From Mycobacterium rhizamassiliense (GTDB lineage Bacteria > Actinomycetota > Actinomycetes > Mycobacteriales > Mycobacteriaceae), in contig NZ_LT721901.1 of NCBI RefSeq assembly GCF_900157375.1, positions 1,781,498 to 1,845,497 of the forward strand: DNA of 64,000 bases. Direction: 5' to 3'. The position numbers and the translations under genes were made by a program. Shown one piece after another: positions 17,177 through 30,643 of this stretch. The first letter of the stretch is position 1, and the number at the start of each line of letters is the position of its first letter. The notes under the pieces are model-generated. The model had not been told where the DNA came from and did not search any database. It was given only the letters and a program-made list of their open reading frames with translations.

Positions 17177-18130
17177 TTAGACGGGAGGCAGCGCCGGCGG
17201 CAGGGCCGCTGCCGCACCCGGAAGGGCGCCAGCGGCACCCGGCAGGGCACCCGCGACACCCGGCAGAGCGCCGGCGGCACCCGGAAGGGCACCCACAGCA
17301 CCCGGCAGGGCCGCGCCACCGCGAGCCTGCATGATGGCCGGCATCACCAGGCCCTTGAGCAGGTCGATGGCCTGCCCGGCGCCCAGCTGGTTGGCGGCCT
17401 GCATCACGTCGCTGACAAGACCGCCACTTGCTCCGCTGCCGGCACCGCCGCCCGTGCCGATCGGCGAGGCGCCGCCCAGCGTCGACGGGTCGCCAAGGAT
17501 CGGGTAAGTGCCTTCGGCACCCGGGTCGGCGCTGATGGGCACCTCACTGGGCCCGAACCCAGTGCCACCGGGGGTGAGGCCGGCCGGGCTGGTGAGCCCC
17601 GGGTTGGCCAGCGCCGGGTTCAGCCCGGCACCGGGCATTGTCGGCATCGCACCGGGCGTGGTCAGGCCGGGGGTACCGGGCATCCCCGGTGTACCGGGCA
17701 GACCCGGGTTCGACAGACCCGGGCTGGTCAGCCCCGGCGTGCCAAGGCCCGGGCTGGTGAGCCCCGGGGCACCCAGCGCCGGGCTGGCGCCGAGGCCGGG
17801 ACTTGCCAACCCCGGCGTGCCAAGGCCCGGGCTGGTCAGCCCCGGCGTGCCAAGGCCCGGGCTGGTCAGCCCCGTGGTCCCGGTACCGCCGGCCAGGGCG
17901 GGAATCGGCGGCAGGTTGACCCCGAACTGCGACAGGCCCTGCGAGAGCGCGCCCATCAGTTCGTTGGGCAGGTCGGTCATGACCGCTGCCTGCTTGAACT
18001 CGTGGTGCTCGGGCGGCTTGGGAGCCGAAGTCGATTCGTAGACAAGGAAGTACGCGCAAGGACTCGCCACGGCCAGGGCGGCGACGGCGCTCATGGCTGT
18101 CGAAAGCTTGCGACGGCGTCGGTTCGGCAC
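17177..18130 (-). CDS. erp: Exported repetitive protein Erp (PirG)
   Basis: This is the surface-exposed, virulence-associated repetitive protein of mycobacteria. Residues 12-30 form a signal or anchor helix. Residues 87-186 hold degenerate PGLTS-type pentapeptide repeats, with variants PGLGT, PGLAS and PALGA. The C-terminal 44 residues hold a second, Ala/Leu-rich repeat type (LPGAxGA). GTG 18130 follows GGAGA at good spacing and gives 317 residues; M. tuberculosis Erp has 284. The molecular role remains unknown. It is divergent from glf. Confidence 0.93.
   Translation of the reverse strand: MPNRRRRKLSTAMSAVAALAVASPCAYFLVYESTSAPKPPEHHEFKQAAVMTDLPNELMGALSQGLSQFGVNLPPIPALAGGTGTTGLTSPGLGTPGLTSPGLGTPGLASPGLGASPALGAPGLTSPGLGTPGLTSPGLSNPGLPGTPGMPGTPGLTTPGAMPTMPGAGLNPALANPGLTSPAGLTPGGTGFGPSEVPISADPGAEGTYPILGDPSTLGGASPIGTGGGAGSGASGGLVSDVMQAANQLGAGQAIDLLKGLVMPAIMQARGGAALPGAVGALPGAAGALPGVAGALPGAAGALPGAAAALPPALPPV
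17573..17872 (-). repeat. Erp PGLTS pentapeptide-repeat coding region
   Basis: About 20 imperfect 15-bp units encode PGLTS-like pentapeptides. Unit number and sequence vary among mycobacterial species, so this segment is prone to length change. Confidence 0.85.
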
Positions 18131-18255
18131 GGAAGTCTCCTCAATCTGTGTGTTCTGTCCGTGTGTCCCGCCGGTCGTATCCGGTGAGATCCACAGACTC
18201 GATGGTACGAGTGAGGTAGCTGTTACCAGAGTGGTGATATTGAATCGTGAGGTAA

Positions 18256-21483
<3,228 letters not shown>

Positions 21484-21491
<8 letters not shown>

Positions 21492-22005
21492 ACCGGCGGG
21501 GCCGCGCGGCGAAGTCGCCGCGCTGGTGGCCGTTCAGTCGTCGCTGGCCGGCCGCCCGGGGGTGCTGTCGACCGCGCGCGGCATGTCGCACTTCGGCGAG
21601 CACAGCATCGGCTGGGTCATCGTCGCGCTGCTCGGGGCGCTGCTGAACGAACGCCGTCGCCGCCAGTGGCTGCTGGCCGCGGCAGGCACCTTCGCCGCAC
21701 ATGCGGCCGCCGTCGTGGTCAAGCGGATCGTGCGGCGCAAACGCCCGCATGACCCGGCCGTCGCCGTCAACGTCGGCACGCCGAGTGCGCTCAGCTTCCC
21801 GTCCGCGCACGCCACGTCCACCACGGCCGCGGCGATTCTGATGGGCCGCGCCATCGGGGTGCCGCTCACCCCGGTGCTGGTTCCGCCGATGGCGCTGTCG
21901 CGGCTGGTGCTGGGCGTTCACTATCCCAGTGACGTCGTCTTCGGCGTGGCGCTCGGCGCCGGGGTCGCTCGGCTTGCACTCTGGCTCGATAGGAAGTCCA
22001 GATAG
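21484..22005 (+). CDS. PAP2-family membrane phosphatase (Rv3807c homologue)
   Basis: This 173-residue membrane protein carries the PAP2 motifs: KRIVRRKRP, SFPSAHA and SRLVLGVHYPSD. These supply the phosphatase nucleophile His and its neighbours. In mycobacteria the homologue is proposed to remove the phosphate from decaprenyl-phosphoryl phosphoribose, directly after UbiA. ATG 21484 overlaps the glfT2 stop by 8 bp. A longer upstream frame would lie inside glfT2. Confidence 0.88.
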
Positions 22006-22018
22006 AGGTATGGCCGAA

Positions 22019-22930
22019 ATGAGTGAAGACGTGGCGACCGGACAACCCCCGGCGAATTTGATCGTCGGCGTGGTCAAGGCGATGCGCCCGCGCCAGTGGG
22101 TGAAGAACGTCCTGGTGTTGCTAGCGCCGGTGGCCGCATTGGGCGGCCCGGTCCACTACGACTACGCCAAGGTGCTGATCGAAGTCTCGGTGGCTTTCGT
22201 GGTGTTCAGCCTAGGCGCGTCGTCGATATACCTGATCAACGATGCGCGCGACGTCGAGGCCGACCGCGCCCACCCCACCAAGCGGTTCCGGCCGATCGCG
22301 GCCGGCGTGGTGCCCGAATGGCTGGCCTACGCGCTGGCGACGCTGCTGGGGGTGGCCTCGCTGGCCATCGGTTGGTGGCTCACGCCGAACCTGGCGCTGG
22401 TGATGGCCGTCTACCTCGCCATCCAGCTGGCCTACTGCTTCGGGCTCAAACACCAAGCGGTGATGGACATCTGCATCGTGTCGTCGGCATATCTGATCCG
22501 GGCCATCGCCGGGGGTGCGGCGACGAATATCCATCTGACGCAATGGTTTTTGCTGATGATGGCGTTCGGCTCGCTGTTCATGACGGCCGGCAAGCGCTAC
22601 GCCGAGCTGCAACTCGCCGAGCGCACCGGCGCCAAGATCCGCAAGTCGCTGGAGAGCTACACCAGCAGCTACCTGCGATTCGTCTGGACGCTGTCGGCCA
22701 CCGCGGTGGTGGTCTGCTACGGGCTGTGGGCCTTCGACAAGGAGCACGGCGAGGCGAGCTGGTTCGTGGTGTCGATGGTCCCGTTCACGATCGCGATCCT
22801 GCGCTACGCGGTCGACGTGGACGGCGGGCTGGCCGGCGAGCCCGAGGACATCGTGCTGCGCGACCGGGTTTTCCAACTGCTGGCGCTGACGTGGGTCGCG
22901 ACCATTGGTGCCGCCGTTGCCTTCGGCTAA
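22019..22930 (+). CDS. ubiA: Decaprenyl-phosphate phosphoribosyltransferase
   Basis: This UbiA-superfamily enzyme transfers phosphoribose from PRPP to decaprenyl phosphate, the first committed step toward the arabinose donor. It is polytopic with about eight or nine helices. The metal-binding NDxxDxxxD motif is at residues 74-82, followed by HPTKRFRPIA. ATG 22019 (303 residues; M. tuberculosis has 302) sits 10 nt after GAGG; the other ATG at 22010 is too close to it. The gene overlaps aftB by 23 bp. Confidence 0.95.
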   Translation: MSEDVATGQPPANLIVGVVKAMRPRQWVKNVLVLLAPVAALGGPVHYDYAKVLIEVSVAFVVFSLGASSIYLINDARDVEADRAHPTKRFRPIAAGVVPEWLAYALATLLGVASLAIGWWLTPNLALVMAVYLAIQLAYCFGLKHQAVMDICIVSSAYLIRAIAGGAATNIHLTQWFLLMMAFGSLFMTAGKRYAELQLAERTGAKIRKSLESYTSSYLRFVWTLSATAVVVCYGLWAFDKEHGEASWFVVSMVPFTIAILRYAVDVDGGLAGEPEDIVLRDRVFQLLALTWVATIGAAVAFG

Positions 22931-24881
22931 CCCCGGTCTGGAGGCCATCAAGCGCGAGGTGATGCGCCGCCGGCCGGTGGTTCGGCGGGCGCGGCGGCCG
23001 TTCCCGTACGACCGGGTGGTCCGGATCAGCCTGGGCATCAGCGTGGCGCTGATCGTCCTGCTGTTCGGTTGGGGCGCGTGGCAGCGCCGCTGGATCGCCG
23101 ACGACGGGCTGATCGTGCTGCGCACGGTGCGCAACCTGCTGGCCGGCAACGGGCCCGTCTTCAATCAGGGCGAGCGGGTCGAGGCCAACACCTCCACGGC
23201 GTGGACCTACCTGATGTATTTCGGCAGCTGGGTCGGCGGGCCGATCCGGATGGAATACGTGGCGCTGACGCTGGCCCTGGTGCTGTCTCTGCTGGGCGTG
23301 GCCCTGCTGATGCTGGGCGCCGGCCGCCTGTACGCGCCCAGCCTGCGCGGTCGCAAGGCGATCATGCTGCCGGCCGGGGCGCTGGTCTACATCGCGCTGC
23401 CGCCGGCGCGCGACTTCGCCACGTCGGGCCTGGAAAGCGGGCTGGCGCTGGCCTACCTGGGCTTGTTGTGGTGGCTGATGGTCCGCTGGTCGCAGCCGGT
23501 GCGCAACCGTCCGGACAACGACGTGTTCAACGGCGTGCTGGCCTTCGTCGCGGGGTGCAGCGTCCTGGTCCGGCCCGAGCTGGCGCTGATGGGCGGCCTG
23601 GCGCTGATCATGATGCTGGTCGCGGCCCGGACCCTGCGCCGCCGCGTGCTGATCGTGGTGGCCGGGGGCTTCCTGCCGGTCGCCTACCAGATCTTCCGGA
23701 TGGGCTACTACGGCCTGCTGGTGCCCGGCACCGCCCTGGCCAAGGACGCCGCGGGCGACAAGTGGTCGCAGGGAATGATCTATCTCGCGAATTTCAACGG
23801 GCCCTACGCGCTGTGGGCGCCGGTAGTGCTCCTCGTGCCACTGGGATTGCTGTTGATGGCGACTCGGCGGCGGCCGTCGTTCCTGCGCCCGGCCGAGTCG
23901 CCCAACTACGGCCGGCTGGCCCGCGCAGTGCAGTCCCCGTCGGCGGCGGTGGCCTTCGTCTTGGTCAGCGGGCTGCTGCAGGCCCTGTACTGGACGCGCC
24001 AGGGCGGCGACTTCATGCACGCCCGGGTGCTGCTGGCGCCGCTGTTCTGCCTGCTGGCTCCAGTCGCGGTGATCCCGGTGGTGCTGCCGCAACGCATGGA
24101 CTTCCGGCGCGACTCCGACGGTCTGCTGGCGGCCGCGGCCGGCGTGCTCTGGCTGGGGATCGCGGGCTGGTCGCTGTGGGCGGCGAACTCGCCCGGCATG
24201 GGCGACGACGCCACCCACGTGAGCTACTCCGGCATCGTCGACGAGCGGCGCTTCTACTCGCAGGCGACCGGGCACGCCCACCCGCTGACCGCGGCCGACT
24301 ACCTCGACTACCCGAGGATGGCAGCCGTCCTGACCGCGCTGGACAACACCCCCGAGGGCGCGTTGCTGCTGCCGTCGGGCAACTACACCCAGTGGGATCT
24401 GGTGCCGATGGCGCAGCCCGCGCCGGGCAGCCCCCAAAAGCCGCAGCACGCAGTGTTTTTCACCAATCTCGGAATGCTGGGCATGAACGTTGGGCTCGAC
24501 GTGCGCGTGATCGACCAGATCGGCCTCGCGAATCCCCTTGCGCAGCACACTCAACGGCTGACGCACGGCCGGATCGGGCATGACAAAAACTTGTTCCCGG
24601 ACTGGGTGATCGCCGACGGTCCGTGGGTGAAGGTGTACCCGGGCATCCCGGGCTATTTGGACGCGAACTGGGTGGCCCAGGCCGTCGCCGCGCTGCAATG
24701 CCCCGAGACGAAGTCGATGCTGGCCTCGGTACGTGCGCCGATGAGCGTGCACAGGTTCGTGTCAAACTTCTTGCACTCCTTCACATTCACCGGCTATCGG
24801 ATCGATCGGGTGCCGCTTTACGAGCTCGCCCGGTGCGGGCTGCCGATACCCGAACCGAGCCCGCCGCCGCCCCGCGAATGA
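22908..24881 (+). CDS. aftB: Terminal arabinofuranosyltransferase AftB
   Basis: This GT-C membrane glycosyltransferase adds the terminal beta-(1-2) arabinofuranose residues, the mycolate attachment sites. About ten N-terminal helices precede a soluble C-terminal domain (from about residue 440). The loop motif WIADDGLIVLRT contains the acidic pair expected for the catalytic site. The start is uncertain: GTG 22908, TTG 22905 and ATG 22962 are all possible. M. tuberculosis AftB has 627 residues and begins close to the first helix. The stop is followed by about 330 bp without a gene. Confidence 0.94.
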   Translation: MPPLPSANPGLEAIKREVMRRRPVVRRARRPFPYDRVVRISLGISVALIVLLFGWGAWQRRWIADDGLIVLRTVRNLLAGNGPVFNQGERVEANTSTAWTYLMYFGSWVGGPIRMEYVALTLALVLSLLGVALLMLGAGRLYAPSLRGRKAIMLPAGALVYIALPPARDFATSGLESGLALAYLGLLWWLMVRWSQPVRNRPDNDVFNGVLAFVAGCSVLVRPELALMGGLALIMMLVAARTLRRRVLIVVAGGFLPVAYQIFRMGYYGLLVPGTALAKDAAGDKWSQGMIYLANFNGPYALWAPVVLLVPLGLLLMATRRRPSFLRPAESPNYGRLARAVQSPSAAVAFVLVSGLLQALYWTRQGGDFMHARVLLAPLFCLLAPVAVIPVVLPQRMDFRRDSDGLLAAAAGVLWLGIAGWSLWAANSPGMGDDATHVSYSGIVDERRFYSQATGHAHPLTAADYLDYPRMAAVLTALDNTPEGALLLPSGNYTQWDLVPMAQPAPGSPQKPQHAVFFTNLGMLGMNVGLDVRVIDQIGLANPLAQHTQRLTHGRIGHDKNLFPDWVIADGPWVKVYPGIPGYLDANWVAQAVAALQCPETKSMLASVRAPMSVHRFVSNFLHSFTFTGYRIDRVPLYELARCGLPIPEPSPPPPRE

Positions 24882-26246
<1,365 letters not shown>

Positions 26247-26268
26247 ACCGGTAGCCGAAAGCATTACC

Positions 26269-26305
26269 GCCAACGGCGGCGTCCCCTAGGGGCGCCGCCG
26301 TTGGC
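26269..26305 (+). terminator. Hairpin terminator after fbpA
   Basis: A 13-bp perfect stem (GCCAACGGCGGCG at 26269-26281, pairing with 26293-26305) encloses a loop that itself contains CCCCTAGGGG. There is no U-tail. It lies 22 bp beyond the fbpA stop. Confidence 0.75.
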
Positions 26306-26405
26306 CGTTGCTGCGCCGAGTGTGGCCTATTTCACTACCCTGCGGATCTGCCCGGTTGCGCGCCTGGTTATCGTTCTGACAGCGATCAGACGATGGAGGG
26401 TGGAC

Positions 26406-27317
26406 ATGAGGGGTGTACGGAGTCTGTCGATACTGCTGCGGATGTTCTGCGTTGCCGCGCTCTCGCTCGGAGTGGGCGGCGTCGCGGTGGGCGCGGGAAC
26501 GGTCGGCAAGGCCAGGGCGGCGGGGTACGAGACGCTGATGGTGCCGTCGGGCGCCATGGGACGGTCCATCCCGGTGGCCTTCCTGGGCGGCGGGCCGCAT
26601 GCGGTGTATCTGCTGGACGCCTTCAACGCAGGCCCGGACGTGAGCAACTGGGTCACCGCCGGTAATGGGATGAACACCATGGCCGGCAAGGGGATCTCGG
26701 TGGTGGCCCCGGCCGGCGGCGCGTGGAGCATGTACACCAACTGGGAGCAGGACGGCAGCAAGCAGTGGGACACCTTCCTGTCCAGCGAGCTGCCGGACTG
26801 GCTGGCGGCGAACAAGGGGCTGGCGCCCGGCGGCCACGCCGCGGTGGGCGCGTCGCAGGGCGGCTACGCCGCGATGGCGCTGGCCGCCTTCCACCCGGAC
26901 CGCTTCGGCTTCGCCGGCTCGTTGTCCGGGTTCCTCTACCCGTCGAGCACCAACTACAACGGCGCGATCCTGGCCGGCCTGCAGCAGTTCGGCGGCGTCG
27001 ACGGCAACGGCATGTGGGGCGCGCCGCAGCTGGGTCGGTGGAAGTGGCACGACCCGTACGTGCACGCGTCGCTGTTGGCGCAGAACAACACCCGGCTGTG
27101 GGTGTGGAGCCCGACCAACATGGGCGGCGACGACGCCGCGATGATCGGCCAGGCCGGCGCGGCGATGGGCAGCTCGCGGGAGTTCTACCAGCAGTACCGC
27201 AACAACGGCGGGCACAACGGGCACTTCGACTTCCCGGGCGGCGGTGGCAACGACTGGGGCTCGTGGTCGGGTCAGCTGGGCGCTATGTCCGGCGACATCG
27301 TCGGCGCCATCCGGTAG
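26406..27317 (+). CDS. fbpD: FbpD / MPT51, non-canonical antigen 85 homologue
   Basis: This secreted 303-residue protein has the antigen 85 fold. The signal peptide ends near the ARAAGYETLMVPS region. ATG 26406 follows GGAGGG at 5 nt. The position of the mycolyltransferase nucleophile reads GASQGGYA, so a Ser is present. The position of the catalytic His reads GNDW rather than GTHDW, so the His is replaced by Asn. MPT51 is generally considered a non-enzymatic binding protein. The Ser alone would not restore the triad. Confidence 0.92.
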   Translation: MRGVRSLSILLRMFCVAALSLGVGGVAVGAGTVGKARAAGYETLMVPSGAMGRSIPVAFLGGGPHAVYLLDAFNAGPDVSNWVTAGNGMNTMAGKGISVVAPAGGAWSMYTNWEQDGSKQWDTFLSSELPDWLAANKGLAPGGHAAVGASQGGYAAMALAAFHPDRFGFAGSLSGFLYPSSTNYNGAILAGLQQFGGVDGNGMWGAPQLGRWKWHDPYVHASLLAQNNTRLWVWSPTNMGGDDAAMIGQAGAAMGSSREFYQQYRNNGGHNGHFDFPGGGGNDWGSWSGQLGAMSGDIVGAIR

Positions 27318-27449
27318 CGCGCGACCCCGCTAGCAGGCCGGACGGCGACATTCGCCGAGCCGGTACCGTGTAGGCAGTGCAGCAGAGGGCATCACGGCCG
27401 CTTGACTGCTATCGAAGCTGCGACCCACCGACTCTGCTAGCAGGAGAAC

Positions 27450-28490
27450 ATGCCCACCCCAAAAACCGGCAGAAGCACGAAGACGGCGAAAGCCCGAAAC
27501 AAACAGCGCCGGGTCCTGGCGTGGGGAGCGGCGCTGTCGATGGCCGCCGTCGTACTGCTGGTGATCGTCGCGGTGGTGACCATGTTGCGCAGCACCGAGG
27601 CGCCGCCCAGCGCGGTGCCGTCGAGCATCATCCCGCCGTCGTCGTCATCCAGCCACCCGCACAAGCCGCGCCCGGCGTCGCAGGACGCGTCCTGCCCCGA
27701 CGTGCAGATGATCATCATCCCCGGCACCTGGGAGTCGTCGCCGCAGGACGATCCGCTCAACCCGGTGCAGTTCCCGAATGCGCTGCTGCACAAGGACACT
27801 CTGGCGATCGCCCAGCAGTTCCCGTCCTCGCGCGTGCAGACGTACACGGTGCCCTACACGGCGCAGTTCAACAATCCGCTGGGCGGCGTCAAGCAGATGT
27901 CGTACAACGACAGCCGCGCCGAGGGCACCAAGGCTGCGGTCCAGGCGTTGACGGACATGAACACCAAGTGCCCGCTGACCAGCTATGTGCTGCTGGGGTT
28001 TTCGCAGGGCGCGGTGATCGCCGGCGACATCGCCAGTGACATCGGCAACGGGCGTGGGCCCGTCGACGACGACCTGGTGCTCGGCGTGACGGTGATCGCC
28101 GACGGCCGTCGCCAGGAGGGCGTGGGCAAAGACGTCGGCCCCAACCCGCCGGGCGAGGGCGCCGAAGTGACCCTGCACGAGGTGCCGGTGCTGGCCGGGC
28201 TCGGCCTGACCATGTCCGGCCCGCGTCCCGGTGGTTTCGGTGACCTCAACGACAAGACCAACGAGATCTGCGCACCGGGCGACCTCATCTGCGCGGCCCC
28301 GCAGGAGGCGTTCAGCATCGCGAACCTGCCGAACACGCTGAATACGCTGGCAGGCGGCGCGGCGCAGCCGGTGCACGCGCTGTATGCCACGACACAATGC
28401 TGGGCCCTGGACGGGGCTCCGGCGACGGATTGGGCGCTGAATTGGGCGCGCGGGCTCATCGAGAACGCACCGCATCCCAAACATGGGTGA
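27450..28490 (+). CDS. Cutinase-like lipase / thioesterase (Rv3802c, Culp6 homologue)
   Basis: An N-terminal membrane anchor (about residues 22-46) and a Ser/Pro-rich linker precede a cutinase-fold domain. The catalytic Ser lies in [11 protein letters not shown], and paired Cys residues probably form disulfides. In M. tuberculosis Rv3802c is an essential phospholipase/thioesterase of the cell envelope, located beside fadD32-pks13. AGGAG precedes ATG 27450 at good spacing. The length is 346 residues. Confidence 0.93.
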   Translation: MPTPKTGRSTKTAKARNKQRRVLAWGAALSMAAVVLLVIVAVVTMLRSTEAPPSAVPSSIIPPSSSSSHPHKPRPASQDASCPDVQMIIIPGTWESSPQDDPLNPVQFPNALLHKDTLAIAQQFPSSRVQTYTVPYTAQFNNPLGGVKQMSYNDSRAEGTKAAVQALTDMNTKCPLTSYVLLGFSQGAVIAGDIASDIGNGRGPVDDDLVLGVTVIADGRRQEGVGKDVGPNPPGEGAEVTLHEVPVLAGLGLTMSGPRPGGFGDLNDKTNEICAPGDLICAAPQEAFSIANLPNTLNTLAGGAAQPVHALYATTQCWALDGAPATDWALNWARGLIENAPHPKHG

Positions 28491-28568
28491 CATGGCCGCA
28501 AGGTAGGCCGGTACCGGGGGAAATCAGCGGTACCTTGTGATTTGGTCTGCCGCGCACCGCCCCTTAAC

Positions 28569-28587
28569 ATTAAGAGAAAATTAAGAG
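28569..28587 (+). promoter_or_regulatory. 11-bp-spaced direct repeat upstream of fadD32
   Basis: ATTAAGAG occurs twice, at 28569-28576 and 28580-28587, one helical turn apart. CTTAACATTAAG, an imperfect palindrome, overlaps the first copy. This is a candidate binding site for an OmpR-type or other regulator. It lies about 150 bp upstream of fadD32, within a 249-bp gene-free region. No other feature was recognised in that region. Confidence 0.4.
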
Positions 28588-28739
28588 CATCAGAGTTTGG
28601 TGGTTCCCGATCGGGTAGAGGTCTCACGGCCTGCGCAAAGCTGTGCCGTGCAGGGATCGCGCGCGGGGAGATCGTCGGCGACGCCGACACCAGGACCGTC
28701 GGTGTAGCTGACCGGCGGTTTTAACAGGAGAGGGCGGCA

Positions 28740-30632
28740 ATGGCGTACCACAACCCATTCATCGTGAACGGAAAAATCAAGTTCCCGGAGGGCACGAACC
28801 TGGTTCGTCACGTCGAGAAGTGGGCCAAGGTTCGCGGCAACAAGCTGGCTTATCGGTTCATCGACTACTCGACCGAGCGCGACGGTGTCTATCGCGACAT
28901 CGTCTGGTCCGAATTCAGTGCCCGCAACCGCGCCATCGGGGCTCGCCTGCAGCAGGTCACCCAGCCCGGTGACCGCATCGCCATTCTGTGCCCGCAGGAC
29001 CTGAACTACCTCGTCGCCTTCTTCGGCGCGCTGTATTCCGGCCGGATTGCGGTGCCGCTGTTCGACCCGGCCGAGCCCGGTCACGTCGGCCGGCTGCACG
29101 CCGTGCTCGACGACTGCACCCCGTCGACGATCCTGACCACCAGCGACTCCGCCGAAGGCGTCCGCAGGTTCATCCGGGCCCGTTCGGCCAAGGAACGGCC
29201 CCGCGTCATCGCCGTCGACGCGGTGCCCACCGAGGTCGCCTCGACCTGGGTGGAGCCCGAGGCCGGCGAGAACACCACCGCCTACCTGCAGTACACGTCC
29301 GGCTCCACCCGCACACCGACCGGCGTGCAGATCAGCCATCTGAACCTGCCCACCAACGTGCTGCAGACGCTGGTCGCCCTGGAAGGCGCCGAAGGCGACC
29401 GCGGCCTCATGTGGCTCCCGTTCTTCCACGACATGGGCCTGATCACGGCGCTGTGCGCCCCGGTGCTCGGCCAGAGCTTCACCTTCATGACGCCCGCCGC
29501 GTTCGTGCGCCGGCCCGGCCGATGGCTCCGCGAACTCGCCCGCAAGCCCGGCGAAACCGGCGGCGTCTTCTCGGCCGCCCCCAACTTCGCCTTTGAACAC
29601 GCAGCCGTCCGCGGCCTGCCCCGCGACGACGAGCCGCCCCTGGACCTGAGCAACGTCAAGGCGATCCTCAACGGCAGCGAGCCGGTGTCGCCGGCATCGA
29701 TGCGTAAGTTCTACGAGGCGTTCGCGCCCTACGGTTTGCCGAAGACGGCAATCAAGCCGTCCTACGGTCTGGCCGAGGCGACACTGTTCGTCTCCACCAC
29801 CCCGCCGGAAGAGGAGCCAAAGGTCATCCACGTCGACCGCGACGAGCTGAACAACCAACGCTTCGTCGAGGTGGCTCCCGACGCACCGAACGCCGTCGCT
29901 CAGGTATCCGCGGGAAAGGTCGGCGTCGACGAATGGGCTGTCATCGTCGACCCCGACACCGCCAGCGAGCTGCCGGATGGGCAGGTCGGTGAGATCTGGT
30001 TGCACGGCAACAACCTGGGCGGTGGCTACTGGGGCAAGGAAGCGGAGACCGCCGAGGTTTTCCATAACATCCTGAAGTCGCGCGTCGGCCAATCGCACGC
30101 GGAGGGTGCCGCGGACGACGGGCTCTGGGTTCGCACCGGCGACTACGGCACTTACCAGGACGGCCACCTCTATATCGCGGGCCGCATCAAAGACCTCGTC
30201 ATCATCGACGGCCGCAACCACTACCCGCAGGACGTCGAGTACTCGGCGCAGGAGGCCAATAAGGCGCTGCGCACCGGATACGTGGCAGCCTTCTCCGTCC
30301 CGGCCAACCAGCTTCCCCAGGCGGTGTTCGACAACCCGCACGCCGGGCTCAAGTTCGATCCCGACGACACCTCCGAGCAGCTGGTGATCGTCGCCGAGCG
30401 CGCCGCAGGTACGCACAAGCTCGACTATCAACCCATCGCCGACGACATCCGCGCGGCCGTCGCCGTTCGGCACGGGGTCACCGTCCGTGACTTGCTGCTG
30501 GTGTCCTCGGGGTCGATTCCCCGTACCTCCAGCGGCAAGATCGGCCGTCGCGCCTGTCGGGCGGCCTACCTCGACGGCAGCCTGCGCAGCGGTGTCGGCT
30601 CCCCGGACACCTTTGCCAAGTCCACTGACTGA
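28740..30632 (+). CDS. fadD32: Long-chain fatty acyl-AMP ligase FadD32
   Basis: FadD32 activates the very long meromycolate chain as acyl-AMP and loads it on the N-terminal ACP of Pks13. The adenylate-forming motif [12 protein letters not shown] is present, as are the FHDMGL motif and a C-terminal [18 protein letters not shown] motif containing the hinge region. FAALs carry an insertion that prevents transfer to CoA. The length is 630 residues. A GGAG-type RBS precedes ATG 28740. It heads fadD32-pks13-accD4, all within 12 bp or less. Confidence 0.98.
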   Translation: MAYHNPFIVNGKIKFPEGTNLVRHVEKWAKVRGNKLAYRFIDYSTERDGVYRDIVWSEFSARNRAIGARLQQVTQPGDRIAILCPQDLNYLVAFFGALYSGRIAVPLFDPAEPGHVGRLHAVLDDCTPSTILTTSDSAEGVRRFIRARSAKERPRVIAVDAVPTEVASTWVEPEAGENTTAYLQYTSGSTRTPTGVQISHLNLPTNVLQTLVALEGAEGDRGLMWLPFFHDMGLITALCAPVLGQSFTFMTPAAFVRRPGRWLRELARKPGETGGVFSAAPNFAFEHAAVRGLPRDDEPPLDLSNVKAILNGSEPVSPASMRKFYEAFAPYGLPKTAIKPSYGLAEATLFVSTTPPEEEPKVIHVDRDELNNQRFVEVAPDAPNAVAQVSAGKVGVDEWAVIVDPDTASELPDGQVGEIWLHGNNLGGGYWGKEAETAEVFHNILKSRVGQSHAEGAADDGLWVRTGDYGTYQDGHLYIAGRIKDLVIIDGRNHYPQDVEYSAQEANKALRTGYVAAFSVPANQLPQAVFDNPHAGLKFDPDDTSEQLVIVAERAAGTHKLDYQPIADDIRAAVAVRHGVTVRDLLLVSSGSIPRTSSGKIGRRACRAAYLDGSLRSGVGSPDTFAKSTD

Positions 30633-30643
30633 ATTCAGGAACC

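Noticed and set aside
17573..17872. CRISPR-like short repeats
   Set aside because: The repeats are imperfect 15-bp coding units without spacers and encode the Erp pentapeptides.
22785..24752. 655-residue antisense frame over aftB
   Set aside because: It is Gln/His/Arg-rich low-complexity sequence opposite a complete gene, with no family signal.
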